Positions 32,557 through 41,077 of a stretch of 64,000 nt of DNA are shown in pieces. The position numbers and the translations under genes were made by a program. Within the stretch, counting starts at the first letter, position 1, and the number at the start of each line of letters is the position of its first letter. Origin of the DNA: DATHBD01 sp035296325 (GTDB taxonomy: Bacteria; Actinomycetota; Actinomycetes; Mycobacteriales; Micromonosporaceae). The stretch lies in assembly GCA_035296325.1 (NCBI GenBank), contig DATHBD010000070.1, positions 62,001-126,000 of the forward strand, written 5' to 3'. Below the pieces are notes generated by a model. That model searched no databases. It had not been told where the DNA came from and was given only the letters and a program-made list of their open reading frames with translations.

Positions 32557-33645
32557 CTACCGGTCCGGCACCCACTCCTGGGCGGACCGGTGGCGCCACC
32601 ACCCACGAATCCAGTGCCCGACCGCCAGCGGTGGAATGAGCGCACTGGTGACGATCATCGTGGTCACCTCGGCCGGCGTCCGGGGCCCGGGCGCGATCCG
32701 AGCGACCGCGAACTCGGCGGTACCGGCGAGCCAGCATGCGCCGGCACCGGCGGCCAGACCGGCTGCCGCGTACTGACGACGGGACGCCGTCCCGCCCGCA
32801 CGGCGGGATACCACCCGGCCCACCAGGGCGCTGACGCCCACCAGCCCGGCACCGGTCACCAGCGCGTGCCGGGAACGCCGGCCGGGTGGCACCTCCAGCA
32901 GCACCCGCCAGTCCGGCCCGTACAGCCTCCGCAGGAGCGCGTCGTCGGCATTGCCCCGCTGGGTCCGCACACTGACGAATGCGCTCTCCGGCCGGACCGG
33001 GTGGGTCACCTGGCGCGAGCCGGACCGGAGTACCCCACCGGCGCGGCGCAGCCGCCACGCGACATCGGCGTCCTCGCGGAACGCGCGTGGAAATCGCTCG
33101 TCGAAGCCGCCGACGGCGGCGAGTGAGGCGCGACGGTATGCCATGTCGGCGGTGATCCACCGCCCGTGCGCGAGGCCGGCCGTGACGCGCTCCCAGTCGG
33201 TCGGGCGGCGGTCGGCGGGAAGCGGCACGACGATGACCCCCTGCACCCCCACCACGTCATCCGGGACGGCGAGGTCGTCACGCAGCCGCACATACCAGTC
33301 CACGGCCGGCACGACGTCGTCGTCGAGGAACGCCACCCAGGGGTACGTCGCGGCACGCCAGCCCGCGTTGCGGGCGGCGGCGGGCCCGGCGGCGGCACCG
33401 CTGACGACCTTCGTCACCGCCGTGAGGAGCGCCGGAACGGCCAGCGGCAACGTGCGACGACCTGCCGGCCGGTCGTCGACCAGGATCACCTCGACCGCGT
33501 CACCGGGGTCGATGGAACGCGTCAGCGCGTCCAGCAGCGCAGCCAGGCTCGGCCGGCCGAGCGTGGGCACCACGACACTGACCCCGCCCCGCGCCGCCGT
33601 TCGTTCGCGACCGCGGGCCTCGCTGCGCTCGTTCCGCGCGCTCAC
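32557..33645 (-). CDS. Family 2 glycosyltransferase with C-terminal membrane helices
   Basis: 362 residues. The GT-A domain is residues about 20-240: SVVVPTLGRPS, ILVDDR, AAARNAGWRAA, FLDDDVVPAVDW (DxD) and GGFDERFPRAFREDADVAWRLRRAG. After residue 255 come about three hydrophobic helices anchoring it to the membrane. It probably transfers a sugar to a wall or lipid-linked acceptor. Its start is 4 bp after the carbamoyltransferase stop, so they form an operon. The first 15 residues (MSARNERSEARGRE) are encoded by a dispersed repeat and may not belong to the ancestral protein. Confidence 0.82.
   Translation of the reverse strand: MSARNERSEARGRERTAARGGVSVVVPTLGRPSLAALLDALTRSIDPGDAVEVILVDDRPAGRRTLPLAVPALLTAVTKVVSGAAAGPAAARNAGWRAATYPWVAFLDDDVVPAVDWYVRLRDDLAVPDDVVGVQGVIVVPLPADRRPTDWERVTAGLAHGRWITADMAYRRASLAAVGGFDERFPRAFREDADVAWRLRRAGGVLRSGSRQVTHPVRPESAFVSVRTQRGNADDALLRRLYGPDWRVLLEVPPGRRSRHALVTGAGLVGVSALVGRVVSRRAGGTASRRQYAAAGLAAGAGACWLAGTAEFAVARIAPGPRTPAEVTTMIVTSALIPPLAVGHWIRGWWRHRSAQEWVPDR
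33602..33645 (-). repeat. Repeat family C-like sequence forming the GT2 N-terminus
   Basis: On the minus strand, GTGAGCGCGCGGAACGAGCG and the following AGCGAGG bases resemble the 53-bp unit at 59360-59500 (GTGAGCGCGAGGAGCGAGC). In both places the GTG of the repeat is used as a start codon. Confidence 0.5.
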
Positions 33646-33649
33646 ACCG

Positions 33650-35311
33650 TCAGCCGGTGGAGCCGAAGGCGTTCGCCCGGTACACCGCGAACGGGCCGAT
33701 CGCGAGCAGGTCGATCGGGGCTGACCCGAAGAGTTCCATCACGTCGTGCGGGGTGTCCACCATCGGACGCCCGGCCGTGTTGAGCGACGTGTTCACCACG
33801 ACCGGCAGGCCGGTACGCCGCTCGAACCCGCGCAGCATCTCGGCCACCAGCGGCTCGGTGTCGGCCGAGACGGTCTGCACCCGGGCGGTGTCGTCGATAT
33901 GGATCACCGCCGGGATGCGCTCCTTCCAGCCGGGCTTCACCGTGTGCACAAAGAGCATGTACGGGCTGGGCAGGACACCGGAGAACACCTCGCCGGCGCG
34001 TTCCGCCAGCACCATCGGCGCCACCGGGCGGAACTGTTCACGCCCCTTCACGTCGTTGAGCCGCTCGGTGTTGGCCGCCGCGCCGGGATGCGCCAGCAGC
34101 GACCGGTGCCCGAGCGCGCGCGGCCCGAACTCGCTGCGCCCCTGGAACCACGCGACGATCCCGTCGTTGGCCAGCGCTTCGGCGACCGCCTCCGCGATGG
34201 AGTCCGGGCGGGTGTACGGCAGCCGCGCCCGGCGCAGCTCCGCCTCGATCTCGGCGTCGGTGAAGCCCCGACCCAGGGCGGCACCCGGCATCGGGCTGGT
34301 CCCGTCGCCGAGCGCCTGTGCCACATGGAGTGCGGCACCCAGTGCGGTGCCGGCGTCCCCGGCCGCGGGCTGCACCCAGATCCGTTCGTACGGCCCCTCG
34401 GCGGCGAGCCGGGCGTTGGCCACGCAGTTCAGCGCCACCCCGCCCGCCATGGTGAGGTAGCGCGGTCCGCCGGACGCGTCGTACACCCACCGGGCCAGCT
34501 CGCCGATCACCTCTTCGAGGCGGGTCTGGATGCTCGATGCGAGATCGGCATGCTCCGGCGCGAACTCGTCACCCGGGCGCATCGGCTTGGCCAACGTTGC
34601 CAGGTCGATCGGCGTGATGGTGAAGCCGCCGTCCTCGGTCACCCGGATCGACTCGCGCAGCTCGGCGAGGAAACGCGGCTCGCCGTAGGAGGCGAGGGCC
34701 ATCACCTTGTACTCGTCGCTCGAGCGCATAAAGCCGAGGTGGACCGTCAGGTCCTCGTAGAGCAGCCCCAACGAGTGCGGCAGCGACTGCGCGGCGAGCG
34801 GCTCCAGCACCCCGTCGCGGTAGCGTCCGGCCAGGTGGCTGGCGACCTCACCGCGGCCGTCGAGGACGAGTACCGCGCAGTCGCCATGCCCGTAGTCCGA
34901 TGGTGCGGCGAGTCCCGCTGAGGCGGCGTGCGCCACGTGGTGCGGCACGAAGCGCACCGCCGCCGGGTCCAGCCCGGGGAGCACCTCGGCGAGGAAATTG
35001 GGTGCCCGCTGGGCGTACTCCTGACGCAACCAGTCCCACGGATCCTTCAGGCCGATCTCGTCGGCCGGCCGGCAGATGGTCGGGTCGAACGAGTACGCCA
35101 CCGCGTCGAGCTGTGCGGCGTCGATGCCGCCCTCCCGCAGGCACCAGGCGGCGGCCTGCTCGGGCAGTTCCCAGGCGGAGAACGGCACGGGCCGCTTGCC
35201 ATGCTTGCGCCGACTGAACCGCTCCTCCTCCGCGGCGGCCACGACCTTGCCGTCCACGATCAGGGCCGCGGAGGGGTCGTGGAAGATCGCGTTGATGCCG
35301 AGTACCCGCAT
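33650..35311 (-). CDS. O-carbamoyltransferase (NodU/CmcH family)
   Basis: 553 residues, normal family length. N-terminal Kae1-like domain: MRVLGINAIFHDPSAALI, EEERFSRRKHGKRP, VPHHVAHAASAG and VLDGRGE. C-terminal YrdC-like half: GGVALNCVANARLA, QPAAGDAGTALGAAL, GRSEFGPRALGHRSLLA, NTSLNTAGRPMVDTPHD. It uses carbamoyl phosphate and ATP to carbamoylate a hydroxyl, usually on a sugar or antibiotic. The GT2 gene directly downstream and the nearby heptose/GT cluster suggest a carbamoylated glycan as product. That is an inference. Confidence 0.9.
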   Translation of the reverse strand: MRVLGINAIFHDPSAALIVDGKVVAAAEEERFSRRKHGKRPVPFSAWELPEQAAAWCLREGGIDAAQLDAVAYSFDPTICRPADEIGLKDPWDWLRQEYAQRAPNFLAEVLPGLDPAAVRFVPHHVAHAASAGLAAPSDYGHGDCAVLVLDGRGEVASHLAGRYRDGVLEPLAAQSLPHSLGLLYEDLTVHLGFMRSSDEYKVMALASYGEPRFLAELRESIRVTEDGGFTITPIDLATLAKPMRPGDEFAPEHADLASSIQTRLEEVIGELARWVYDASGGPRYLTMAGGVALNCVANARLAAEGPYERIWVQPAAGDAGTALGAALHVAQALGDGTSPMPGAALGRGFTDAEIEAELRRARLPYTRPDSIAEAVAEALANDGIVAWFQGRSEFGPRALGHRSLLAHPGAAANTERLNDVKGREQFRPVAPMVLAERAGEVFSGVLPSPYMLFVHTVKPGWKERIPAVIHIDDTARVQTVSADTEPLVAEMLRGFERRTGLPVVVNTSLNTAGRPMVDTPHDVMELFGSAPIDLLAIGPFAVYRANAFGSTG

Positions 35312-35437
35312 GCGCGTGCAGTACCCGATCTTCAGCCGGCTAATCGCCCGTGAAGTGGTCGTGTGGACCTCGCAATAGCGGGGTAAGCGTAAATGTCACA
35401 CGCCTTCGCGCCCGTCGTCACCGACAGGAGCCCACAC

Positions 35438-36094
35438 ATGCCGATACCGGAAGACAACCAGCCGCTGATCGCCTCGCTGAAGCTCGCGGCGTACCACCTG
35501 AAGGAGTCCGGCATCCCGTTCTGCCTCGCCGGCAGCTTCGCGGTGTACGCCCGCGGCGGCGAGTCGGTCGATCACGACGTCGACTTCCTGATCAAGGAGG
35601 CGGACGCCGACGCAGCGCTGTCCGCGCTGGCCGAGGTCGGGTTCCGCACCGAGGTCCCGCCCGAGGGGTGGCTCGTCAAGGTGTACGACGAGGACCGGTT
35701 GATCGACCTCATCTACAGCCCGGTGCAGCGCCCGGTCACTGACGAGACGTTGGCCGACACCGACGTGATCGCCGTGAACGCGTGCCACATGCCGGTGCTC
35801 TCCGCGACCCAGTTGATGATCCACAAGATGCTGACCTGGTCGGCACACCATTGTGACTTCGCCCGCGGCCTGCCCCTCGCGCGCTCGCTGCGGGAGCAGA
35901 TCGACTGGGCCATCGTCGCGCGGGAGACGGCGCACTCGCCGTTCGCGCAGGCGTTCCTGGTGCTGCTCGATCGGCTCGGCGTCGTCCCGCTCACCGACCT
36001 GGCGCGCCCCGCCGACACGCAGGCCGACGCGGCGGCGGCCGACGCCGACGCTGGACCGCGCCGGGGTCGACTGCAGGAGGTGGCGGCGCGATGA
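35438..36094 (+). CDS. Nucleotidyltransferase-fold protein
   Basis: 218 residues from ATG 35438 with CAGGAG upstream. The Pol-beta-type signature is CLAGSFAVYARGGESVDHDVDFLIK (G-S then DxD, about residues 28-52). It continues with LADTDVIAVNACHMPVLSATQLMIHKML, as in small nucleotidyltransferases. It might transfer a nucleotide to a small molecule or protein, or act as an antitoxin-like MNT protein. No HEPN partner is adjacent. It overlaps the next gene by ATGA. It is not a heptose nucleotidyltransferase, which has a different fold. Confidence 0.72.
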   Translation: MPIPEDNQPLIASLKLAAYHLKESGIPFCLAGSFAVYARGGESVDHDVDFLIKEADADAALSALAEVGFRTEVPPEGWLVKVYDEDRLIDLIYSPVQRPVTDETLADTDVIAVNACHMPVLSATQLMIHKMLTWSAHHCDFARGLPLARSLREQIDWAIVARETAHSPFAQAFLVLLDRLGVVPLTDLARPADTQADAAAADADAGPRRGRLQEVAAR

Positions 36095-36336
36095 ACGTCG
36101 ACCAGTACGCCGAGAGCGAGCTCCAACGCCTGCTCACCGAGGATCCCCGGGTGGCCGAGCAGGGCATCCGGGTGGTTCGGCTGGACAACGGCCTCGCGTT
36201 GTGCGGCGAGGTGGAGAGCGATGCCCGTCGGGAACTCATCGGAAAGATCGTGACCGAGGCGTTCCCCGGCGTTGATGTCCGCCTGGACATCGGCTTGACC
36301 CGGATGCAGGAGCCCAACGAGGCGGAGAAACTGTGA
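36091..36336 (+). CDS. BON-like small protein
   Basis: 81 residues, start coupled to the upstream gene (ATGA). IRVVRLDNGLALCGEVESDARRELIGKIVTEAFPG fits the beta-alpha pattern of a BON domain, usually linked to membrane or phospholipid binding. No signal peptide is present, so it is cytosolic. Family assignment is from pattern only. Confidence 0.55.
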   Translation: MNVDQYAESELQRLLTEDPRVAEQGIRVVRLDNGLALCGEVESDARRELIGKIVTEAFPGVDVRLDIGLTRMQEPNEAEKL

Positions 36337-36356
36337 GCGGAACGAAAGGCTGAACT

Positions 36357-37109
36357 GTGACCTCCCAAGCACCAGAGCGCTGTGTCCGGGTCGCCGCCGT
36401 GGGCGACGTACACATCGACTGCGACGTGGTAGGCCGGTACCGTCCGGCGCTGGAACACCTGGGCGAGAAGGCGGACGTGCTGCTGCTGGCGGGCGACCTG
36501 ACCCGGCACGGCACCGCCGAGGAAGCCCAGTGCGTGGCGGAGGAGTTCCGCGACCTGGCCGTACCGGTCGTGGCCGTACTCGGCAACCACGATCATCAGT
36601 CCGACCAGCCGGACGTCGTCACGAAGATCCTCGAAGACGCCGGCATCACGGTGCTGGAGCGCTCCGGTACGGTCATCGACTGCGCCGGCGTCCGGCTGGG
36701 TGTGGCCGGGACCAAGGGCTTCGGCGGCGGCTTCGCCGGGCGGTGTGCCAGCGAGTTCGGCGAGCCCGAGATGAAGGCGTTCACCCGGCACTCGCGCTAC
36801 CTCGCCGAGGGTTTCGGGGAGGCGCTGCGGGCGCTGGACTGCGATGTCCGGGTCGCCCTCACCCACTACTCCCCGGTGCCGGACACCCTGGTCGGGGAGC
36901 CGCTGGAGATCTACCCGTTCCTGGGGTCGTACCTCCTCGCCCAGGCGGTGGACTCCGCCCCCGGCACGGCGCTGGCGGTTCACGGGCACGCGCACGCGGG
37001 GACCGAGCGGGGCGCCACCCCGGGCGGCGTCAAGGTCCGCAACGTGGCACACCCGGTGATCCGCCAGGCGTACAGCATTTACCAGATTTCCCCTGAGCAC
37101 CGCGATTGA
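36357..37109 (+). CDS. Calcineurin-like metallophosphoesterase
   Basis: 250 residues from GTG 36357. All metal-ligand blocks are present: GDVHID, LAGDLTRHG, LGNHDHQSDQ, LTHYSP and VHGHAHAG. It hydrolyses phosphoesters with a dinuclear metal centre. The substrate is unknown. It is the third gene of a compact operon with the nucleotidyltransferase and BON-like genes, and converges on the sigma factor across a hairpin. Confidence 0.85.
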   Translation: MTSQAPERCVRVAAVGDVHIDCDVVGRYRPALEHLGEKADVLLLAGDLTRHGTAEEAQCVAEEFRDLAVPVVAVLGNHDHQSDQPDVVTKILEDAGITVLERSGTVIDCAGVRLGVAGTKGFGGGFAGRCASEFGEPEMKAFTRHSRYLAEGFGEALRALDCDVRVALTHYSPVPDTLVGEPLEIYPFLGSYLLAQAVDSAPGTALAVHGHAHAGTERGATPGGVKVRNVAHPVIRQAYSIYQISPEHRD

Positions 37110-37119
37110 TCGAGACGAG

Positions 37120-37171
37120 CGTCGGGGACGTCGTGGCTCCGGGGAACCGGGCGGCCACAACGTCCCCGACG
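37120..37171. terminator. Bidirectional hairpin, repeat family B copy 1
   Basis: Eighteen-base arms at 37120-37137 (CGTCGGGGACGTCGTGGC) and 37154-37171 differ from perfect complement at one position. It sits between convergent metallophosphoesterase and sigma-factor genes. Related arms recur at 55725-55783. Confidence 0.75.
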
Positions 37172-37207
37172 TCGTCCGACTGCGTCTGAACCTGGGTCGA
37201 CCGGCGG

Positions 37208-38116
37208 TCAGGCGTTCAGCAGGCCTTCGCGCAGGATGCCGAGCGCGTGCGAAAGCAGCCGCGACACGTGCATCTGCGAGATGCCCAGCTCCGCCGCGAT
37301 CTGCGACTGCGTCATGTTCCCGAAGAACCGCATAGCGATGATCTTCTGCTCACGGTGCGGCAGCTTCGCGATGAGCGGGCGCAGCGCCTCACGGTCCTCG
37401 ACGTTTTCCATATCGTGGTCGATGTCGCCGAGCAGGTCACCCAACTCGGTCGAGGCCTCGTCGCCGGAGACCGGCGCGTGCAGGGACAGCGCCCGGTACG
37501 CATGCGCCGAGTCGATGCCCTCGATGATGTCCTCTTCACTCACGTGCAGGTGGGCGGCGAGGTCGGCCACCGTGGGTGACCGGCCCAACTGCTGAGCCAG
37601 GTTGCCGCTGGCCTTTGTGATCTCCAGGCGAAGCTCCTGGAGGCGACGCGGCACCCGCACGTCCCAACCCTTGTCGCGGAAGTGCCGCTTCAGCTCCCCC
37701 ACGATCATCGGAATGGCGTAGCTGGTGAAGGCCGCGCCGCGGGTCGGGTCGAACCCGTCGACGGACTTGATCAGACCGAGGTTGGCGACCTGCACCAGGT
37801 CGTCATACTGCTCGCCGCGGTTGCGGAACCGCCGGGCCAGGTACTCGGCGAGCGGAACGTACAGCTCGATCAGCCGCTCCCGCACCCGGGCCCGGTCAGG
37901 GCTGCCCGCGGGCAGGTCGGCGAGGAGTGTCAACAGCGCCTTGGCGGCCGCGTCCGCCTCTTTGCCGGAGCGGGCCGGCGTCAGCCCACGGCTGCGTGGG
38001 GTGCCGGCCGGGGCGGTCGGCTCCTCGATCGGCTCGACGAACGGGTCGACGAGCAGCTCGGGTGCCTCAGGGTTCAGGTCGTGCGTGTCGGCGCTGCGAT
38101 GCACCAGTACGGTCAT
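37208..38116 (-). CDS. SigB/SigF-family alternative sigma factor
   Basis: 302 residues. Region 2 is YDDLVQVANLGLIKSVDGFDPTRGAAFTSYAIPMIVGELKRHFRDKGW. Region 3 begins RVPRRLQELRLEITKASGNLAQQLGRSPTVADLA. Region 4 has the HTH NMTQSQIAAELGISQMHVSRLLSHAL. The N-terminal 60 residues are an acidic/proline extension. Group-3 sigma factors of this kind direct stress or developmental genes and are usually held by an anti-sigma factor; none is adjacent. The coupled operon on the facing strand may be stress-related. Confidence 0.88.
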   Translation of the reverse strand: MTVLVHRSADTHDLNPEAPELLVDPFVEPIEEPTAPAGTPRSRGLTPARSGKEADAAAKALLTLLADLPAGSPDRARVRERLIELYVPLAEYLARRFRNRGEQYDDLVQVANLGLIKSVDGFDPTRGAAFTSYAIPMIVGELKRHFRDKGWDVRVPRRLQELRLEITKASGNLAQQLGRSPTVADLAAHLHVSEEDIIEGIDSAHAYRALSLHAPVSGDEASTELGDLLGDIDHDMENVEDREALRPLIAKLPHREQKIIAMRFFGNMTQSQIAAELGISQMHVSRLLSHALGILREGLLNA

Positions 38117-38420
38117 TGGGGATCCATCCCTTGCTTGCTGCGGCCTGAATACGGCGGGGGGAGCGCCTCAGCGCTGAAAATGTCATCGGTTCCCCACCGA
38201 GCCGCCACCCGGATCACCGGGGCGGCCATCGGGCCAGGTCAACATGCCTCAGCACCCATTGCTTGAGCGCCGGCGCAAACCGCAATCGTCACCATCATCA
38301 CCCACCGCACTGTTTTGACGGTGGTGGCCAACGGACGAACCGTTGGCCTGACGTGGACGATCTGAAGGTACTAGGTGGGGCTGGCGGAGGCAAGCACCGT
38401 TCCCCGGATCGAGCACCCTG
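38117..38420. other. 304-bp gap upstream of the sigma factor
   Basis: Holds the sigma-factor leader and the hairpin at 38326-38348. I see no GTTT...GGGTA-type SigF promoter that would show autoregulation, and no gene. Confidence 0.45.
38326..38348 (-). terminator. Terminator of the topoisomerase/heptose operon
   Basis: GGCCAACGG (38326-38334) and CCGTTGGCC (38340-38348) are perfect 9-bp arms with a 5-nt loop, about 75 bp after the topoisomerase stop on the minus strand. Confidence 0.65.
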
Positions 38421-39461
38421 TCAGGAATCCCGAAGCAACCGCAGCACGGCCTGCTCGGCAACGTCGCGCTCCTGCGCGTAGCGCTCCGCCACGGCACCGA
38501 CGGTTGGTGTGCCGGCCAGCGTGGTGTCGACCGTGACGCCCTCGTCGTAAAGGTCGGTGACCCGGGGATCGACGTAGGACGCCCGCGCCACCGCAGGCGT
38601 GTTTCCCAGGTACGTCGAGACCTCGCGCATCGCGCGGCTTCTGGCTCGCTTGCGCGCCGACGGGGAGGTCGCCGGCAGGGCCGGGTCCGCCAGGGTCACC
38701 GCCGCGAGGACCGTGGCGTGCCAGGTACGGAAGTCCTTGGCGCTGATCTGGCAGCCGGTGGCCTCCCGGAGGTACCCGTTGATGTCGGCGCTGCGCACGT
38801 CGCGCCATCCCCGTACCCGGTCGCGGTAGGCCAGCAGCTCCGCCGCGTCGTCATCGCGGCGCAGCAGTCCGCGCACCACCGGCGCGACGGCCGGATCCAC
38901 GATGCGCTGCACCCGTTCGATGCCGCCCTTGGCCGGGTACCGGAACTCCATCGCGGCGCCGCGCACGCTGACGTGCTCGCGGCGCAGCGTCGCCAGCCCG
39001 AAGGTCGCCTCACCGGAGCCGCTCTCCTCGGAGGCGTACGCCTCACCGCCGATCCGGAACACGCCCTCGTCGAGCAGCCGGACCGCCGCGGCGAGTACCC
39101 GTCGCTTCGGGTACCCGCGTCGGCCCAGATCCTCCGCCACCCGCGCCCGTAGCGTCGGCAGCCGTTCCGCCACGCCGAGCATGTGCTCGAACTTGGCGGC
39201 GTCCCGCTTGGCCCGCCACACGTCGTGATACCGGTACTGGCGGCGCCCGGCCTGGTCGGTGCCGACGGCCTGGATGTGGCCGCGCGGATCGTTGCAGATC
39301 CACACGTCGGTCCACGCCGGCGGGATCACCAGGTCCTTGAGGCGGCGCAGCTGGCCCGGGTCGGTCAGCGGCGCACCGTGCTCGTCGGCGTAGCTGAAAC
39401 CCTTGCCCCGACGACGCCTGGTGTATCCCGGCCGGTTGAGGTCAGACCGTCGCAGCCGCAT
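38421..39461 (-). CDS. Type IB DNA topoisomerase
   Basis: 346 residues, start MRLRRSDLNRPGYTRRRRGKGFSY at 39461. The catalytic tyrosine is Y296 in RASYVDPRV. Active-site basic residues are in RRILAAAVRLLDEGVFRIG-like KRRVLAAAVRLLDEGVFRIGGE and in GCQISAKDFRTWHATV. It relaxes supercoils by transient 3'-phosphotyrosine nicking. It overlaps the upstream GT9 gene by 20 bp, so it is the last gene of the glycan operon. Its functional link to glycan synthesis is unclear and may be only co-transcription. Confidence 0.9.
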   Translation of the reverse strand: MRLRRSDLNRPGYTRRRRGKGFSYADEHGAPLTDPGQLRRLKDLVIPPAWTDVWICNDPRGHIQAVGTDQAGRRQYRYHDVWRAKRDAAKFEHMLGVAERLPTLRARVAEDLGRRGYPKRRVLAAAVRLLDEGVFRIGGEAYASEESGSGEATFGLATLRREHVSVRGAAMEFRYPAKGGIERVQRIVDPAVAPVVRGLLRRDDDAAELLAYRDRVRGWRDVRSADINGYLREATGCQISAKDFRTWHATVLAAVTLADPALPATSPSARKRARSRAMREVSTYLGNTPAVARASYVDPRVTDLYDEGVTVDTTLAGTPTVGAVAERYAQERDVAEQAVLRLLRDS

Positions 39462-40371
39462 GGCCGACCGCCTGTTCCGCCGCGGCGAGCACCTGTGCCA
39501 CGGTGATCCCGGCGAGGCCCGCCGGGCCACGCCAGAGTGCGACGTGCCGGCTGCGACCGGGCGGCGGACCCCATCTGGCCGGCGTCATCGGTCCAAAAAG
39601 GACCACCGATGGCGTGCCGTACGCCGTGGCGAGATGTGCCACGCCGGTGTCGCCGCAGACCACCAACCGGGCGTGCGCCACCATGCCGGCGAGCGCGGCC
39701 AGGTCGGTACGCCCGGCCACGACCGCATCCTCGGGCAGGTCGGCGGCCGCGGCCACCGCCCTGGCCAACCGCACTTCCGCGGCGGAACCGGTGACCAGCA
39801 CCGGATGACCCGCGGCCCGCACCGCCGCCGCGACGGCGGCGTACCGGTCCACCGGCCAGCACCGCTCCGGACCGCTCGCACCGGGGTGCACCAGCACGGC
39901 GCCGGGCGCCGCCGGCGCGGGCGGCGGCGCGAGTGCGAGATCGGCCGGGTCGGCCGCGATGTCGTACGCCGAGAGCATCCGGCACCACCGCGGCACCTCG
40001 TGCTCGTCGGCCGTCCACATCGGACCATCGAGGAAACCGGCCTGCGGGTTGGCGAATGCCAGCAGCCGATCGGGTTGCAGCGCGAGCAGCGCCCGGTGAC
40101 TCTGCGGTCCACGGCCGTGCAGGTTCACCGCTACCGCGGGCGGTTCCCGGTGCGGCCAGGGCACCTCGCGCATCGGCTCCCGGACATACGCCGGCGTCTC
40201 GAGGTGCCGGTCCACCGCGCCGGTCGCCCGCACCAGCGGCGCGAGGGCCGCCGGTGCGGCGAGCACGATCTCGTGCGCCGGATAGGCCCGGCGCAGCCCG
40301 CGCAGCGCCGGCACCCCGGTGGCGAAGTCGCCGAGTCCGAGCGCGCGCAGCACAAGCACGAGCGGGCGCAT
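39442..40371 (-). CDS. GT9 heptosyltransferase-like glycosyltransferase
   Basis: 309 residues, start MRPLVLVLRALGLGDFATG at 40371, one base after the SDR stop. N-terminal LRALGLGDFATGVPALRGLRRAYP and C-terminal CGDTGVAHLATAYGTPSVVLFGPMTPARWGPPP are GT9 signatures (the GD acid near residue 12 and the D..HLA sugar-nucleotide loop). VLVHPGASGPERCWPVDRYA also fits. GT9 enzymes of Gram-negatives transfer L,D-heptose from ADP-heptose to lipopolysaccharide core. Here the acceptor cannot be LPS and is unknown. Confidence 0.85.
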   Translation of the reverse strand: MRPLVLVLRALGLGDFATGVPALRGLRRAYPAHEIVLAAPAALAPLVRATGAVDRHLETPAYVREPMREVPWPHREPPAVAVNLHGRGPQSHRALLALQPDRLLAFANPQAGFLDGPMWTADEHEVPRWCRMLSAYDIAADPADLALAPPPAPAAPGAVLVHPGASGPERCWPVDRYAAVAAAVRAAGHPVLVTGSAAEVRLARAVAAAADLPEDAVVAGRTDLAALAGMVAHARLVVCGDTGVAHLATAYGTPSVVLFGPMTPARWGPPPGRSRHVALWRGPAGLAGITVAQVLAAAEQAVGHAAATV

Positions 40372-40372
40372 G

Positions 40373-41077
40373 TCAGGGGTAGGACGACTCGACATCGGAG
40401 CAGATGAGCAGTTCCCGTACCGCACAGCCGGCCGGCTGGCCGAGCGCGAACAGGATCGCCGCCGCGACGTTGGCCGGGTCGTTGAGCGGAGCGTCCGGAG
40501 CGGGCTTGTACTGCTCGTCGCGGGCGTCGAAGAACGCGGTCTTCATGCCACCCGGGATCAGCAGCGTGACGCCCACCCGCCCGGACAGCTCCGCGGCCAG
40601 GGCGCGGGTGAAGCCGACCACGCCGAACTTCGCCGCGCAGTACGCCGTCGCGTCGCCGACCGCCTTGATGCCCAGCGTGGACGCCACCGTGACCACGTTG
40701 CCGTGGGACCGCTCCAGCCAGGGCAGCGCCGCCCGGATGACCGCCGCGGTGCCGAGCAGGTTCACCCCGATGATGCGTTCCCAGTCCGCGCCGGCGATGC
40801 CGCTCAACGGCGCCGGAATGTCCATCCCGGCCGCCGTCACCACGCCGTGCACCTCACCGGCCTGTTCGGCGAGTTCCCGGGTGGCCGCCTCGGCGGCACG
40901 CGTGTCGGCCAGGTCGACCGCGACATACGGCACGTCGGCGGCTGGCGGCTTGAGGTCGAGCACATACGGCCGACCGCCCGCCGCGAGCACCGCCTGGACG
41001 ACAGCGGCGCCCAGGCCGCTGGCACCGCCGCTGACCAGCACCGCACCGGGTCGCGACCCGGCGGAATCCGTACTCAT
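40373..41077 (-). CDS. Short-chain dehydrogenase/reductase in the heptose operon
   Basis: 234 residues from ATG 41077, overlapping the kinase stop by ATGA. Classical SDR: LVSGGASGLGAAVVQ (NAD(P) loop), VTAAGMDIPAPL, VTVASTLG (Ser), YCAAK (Tyr-Lys). It is too short and has the wrong motifs for the HldD epimerase (extended SDR). It probably oxidises or reduces a sugar hydroxyl or keto group of the pathway. Confidence 0.88.
   Translation of the reverse strand: MSTDSAGSRPGAVLVSGGASGLGAAVVQAVLAAGGRPYVLDLKPPAADVPYVAVDLADTRAAEAATRELAEQAGEVHGVVTAAGMDIPAPLSGIAGADWERIIGVNLLGTAAVIRAALPWLERSHGNVVTVASTLGIKAVGDATAYCAAKFGVVGFTRALAAELSGRVGVTLLIPGGMKTAFFDARDEQYKPAPDAPLNDPANVAAAILFALGQPAGCAVRELLICSDVESSYP

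Noticed and set aside
35438..36094. Heptose 1-phosphate adenylyltransferase
   Set aside because: It has the Pol-beta DxD signature, not the HxGH cytidylyltransferase motif of the HldE C-terminal domain.
40373..41077. HldD ADP-heptose epimerase
   Set aside because: The protein is a classical 234-residue SDR with YCAAK, shorter and different from the extended-SDR epimerase.
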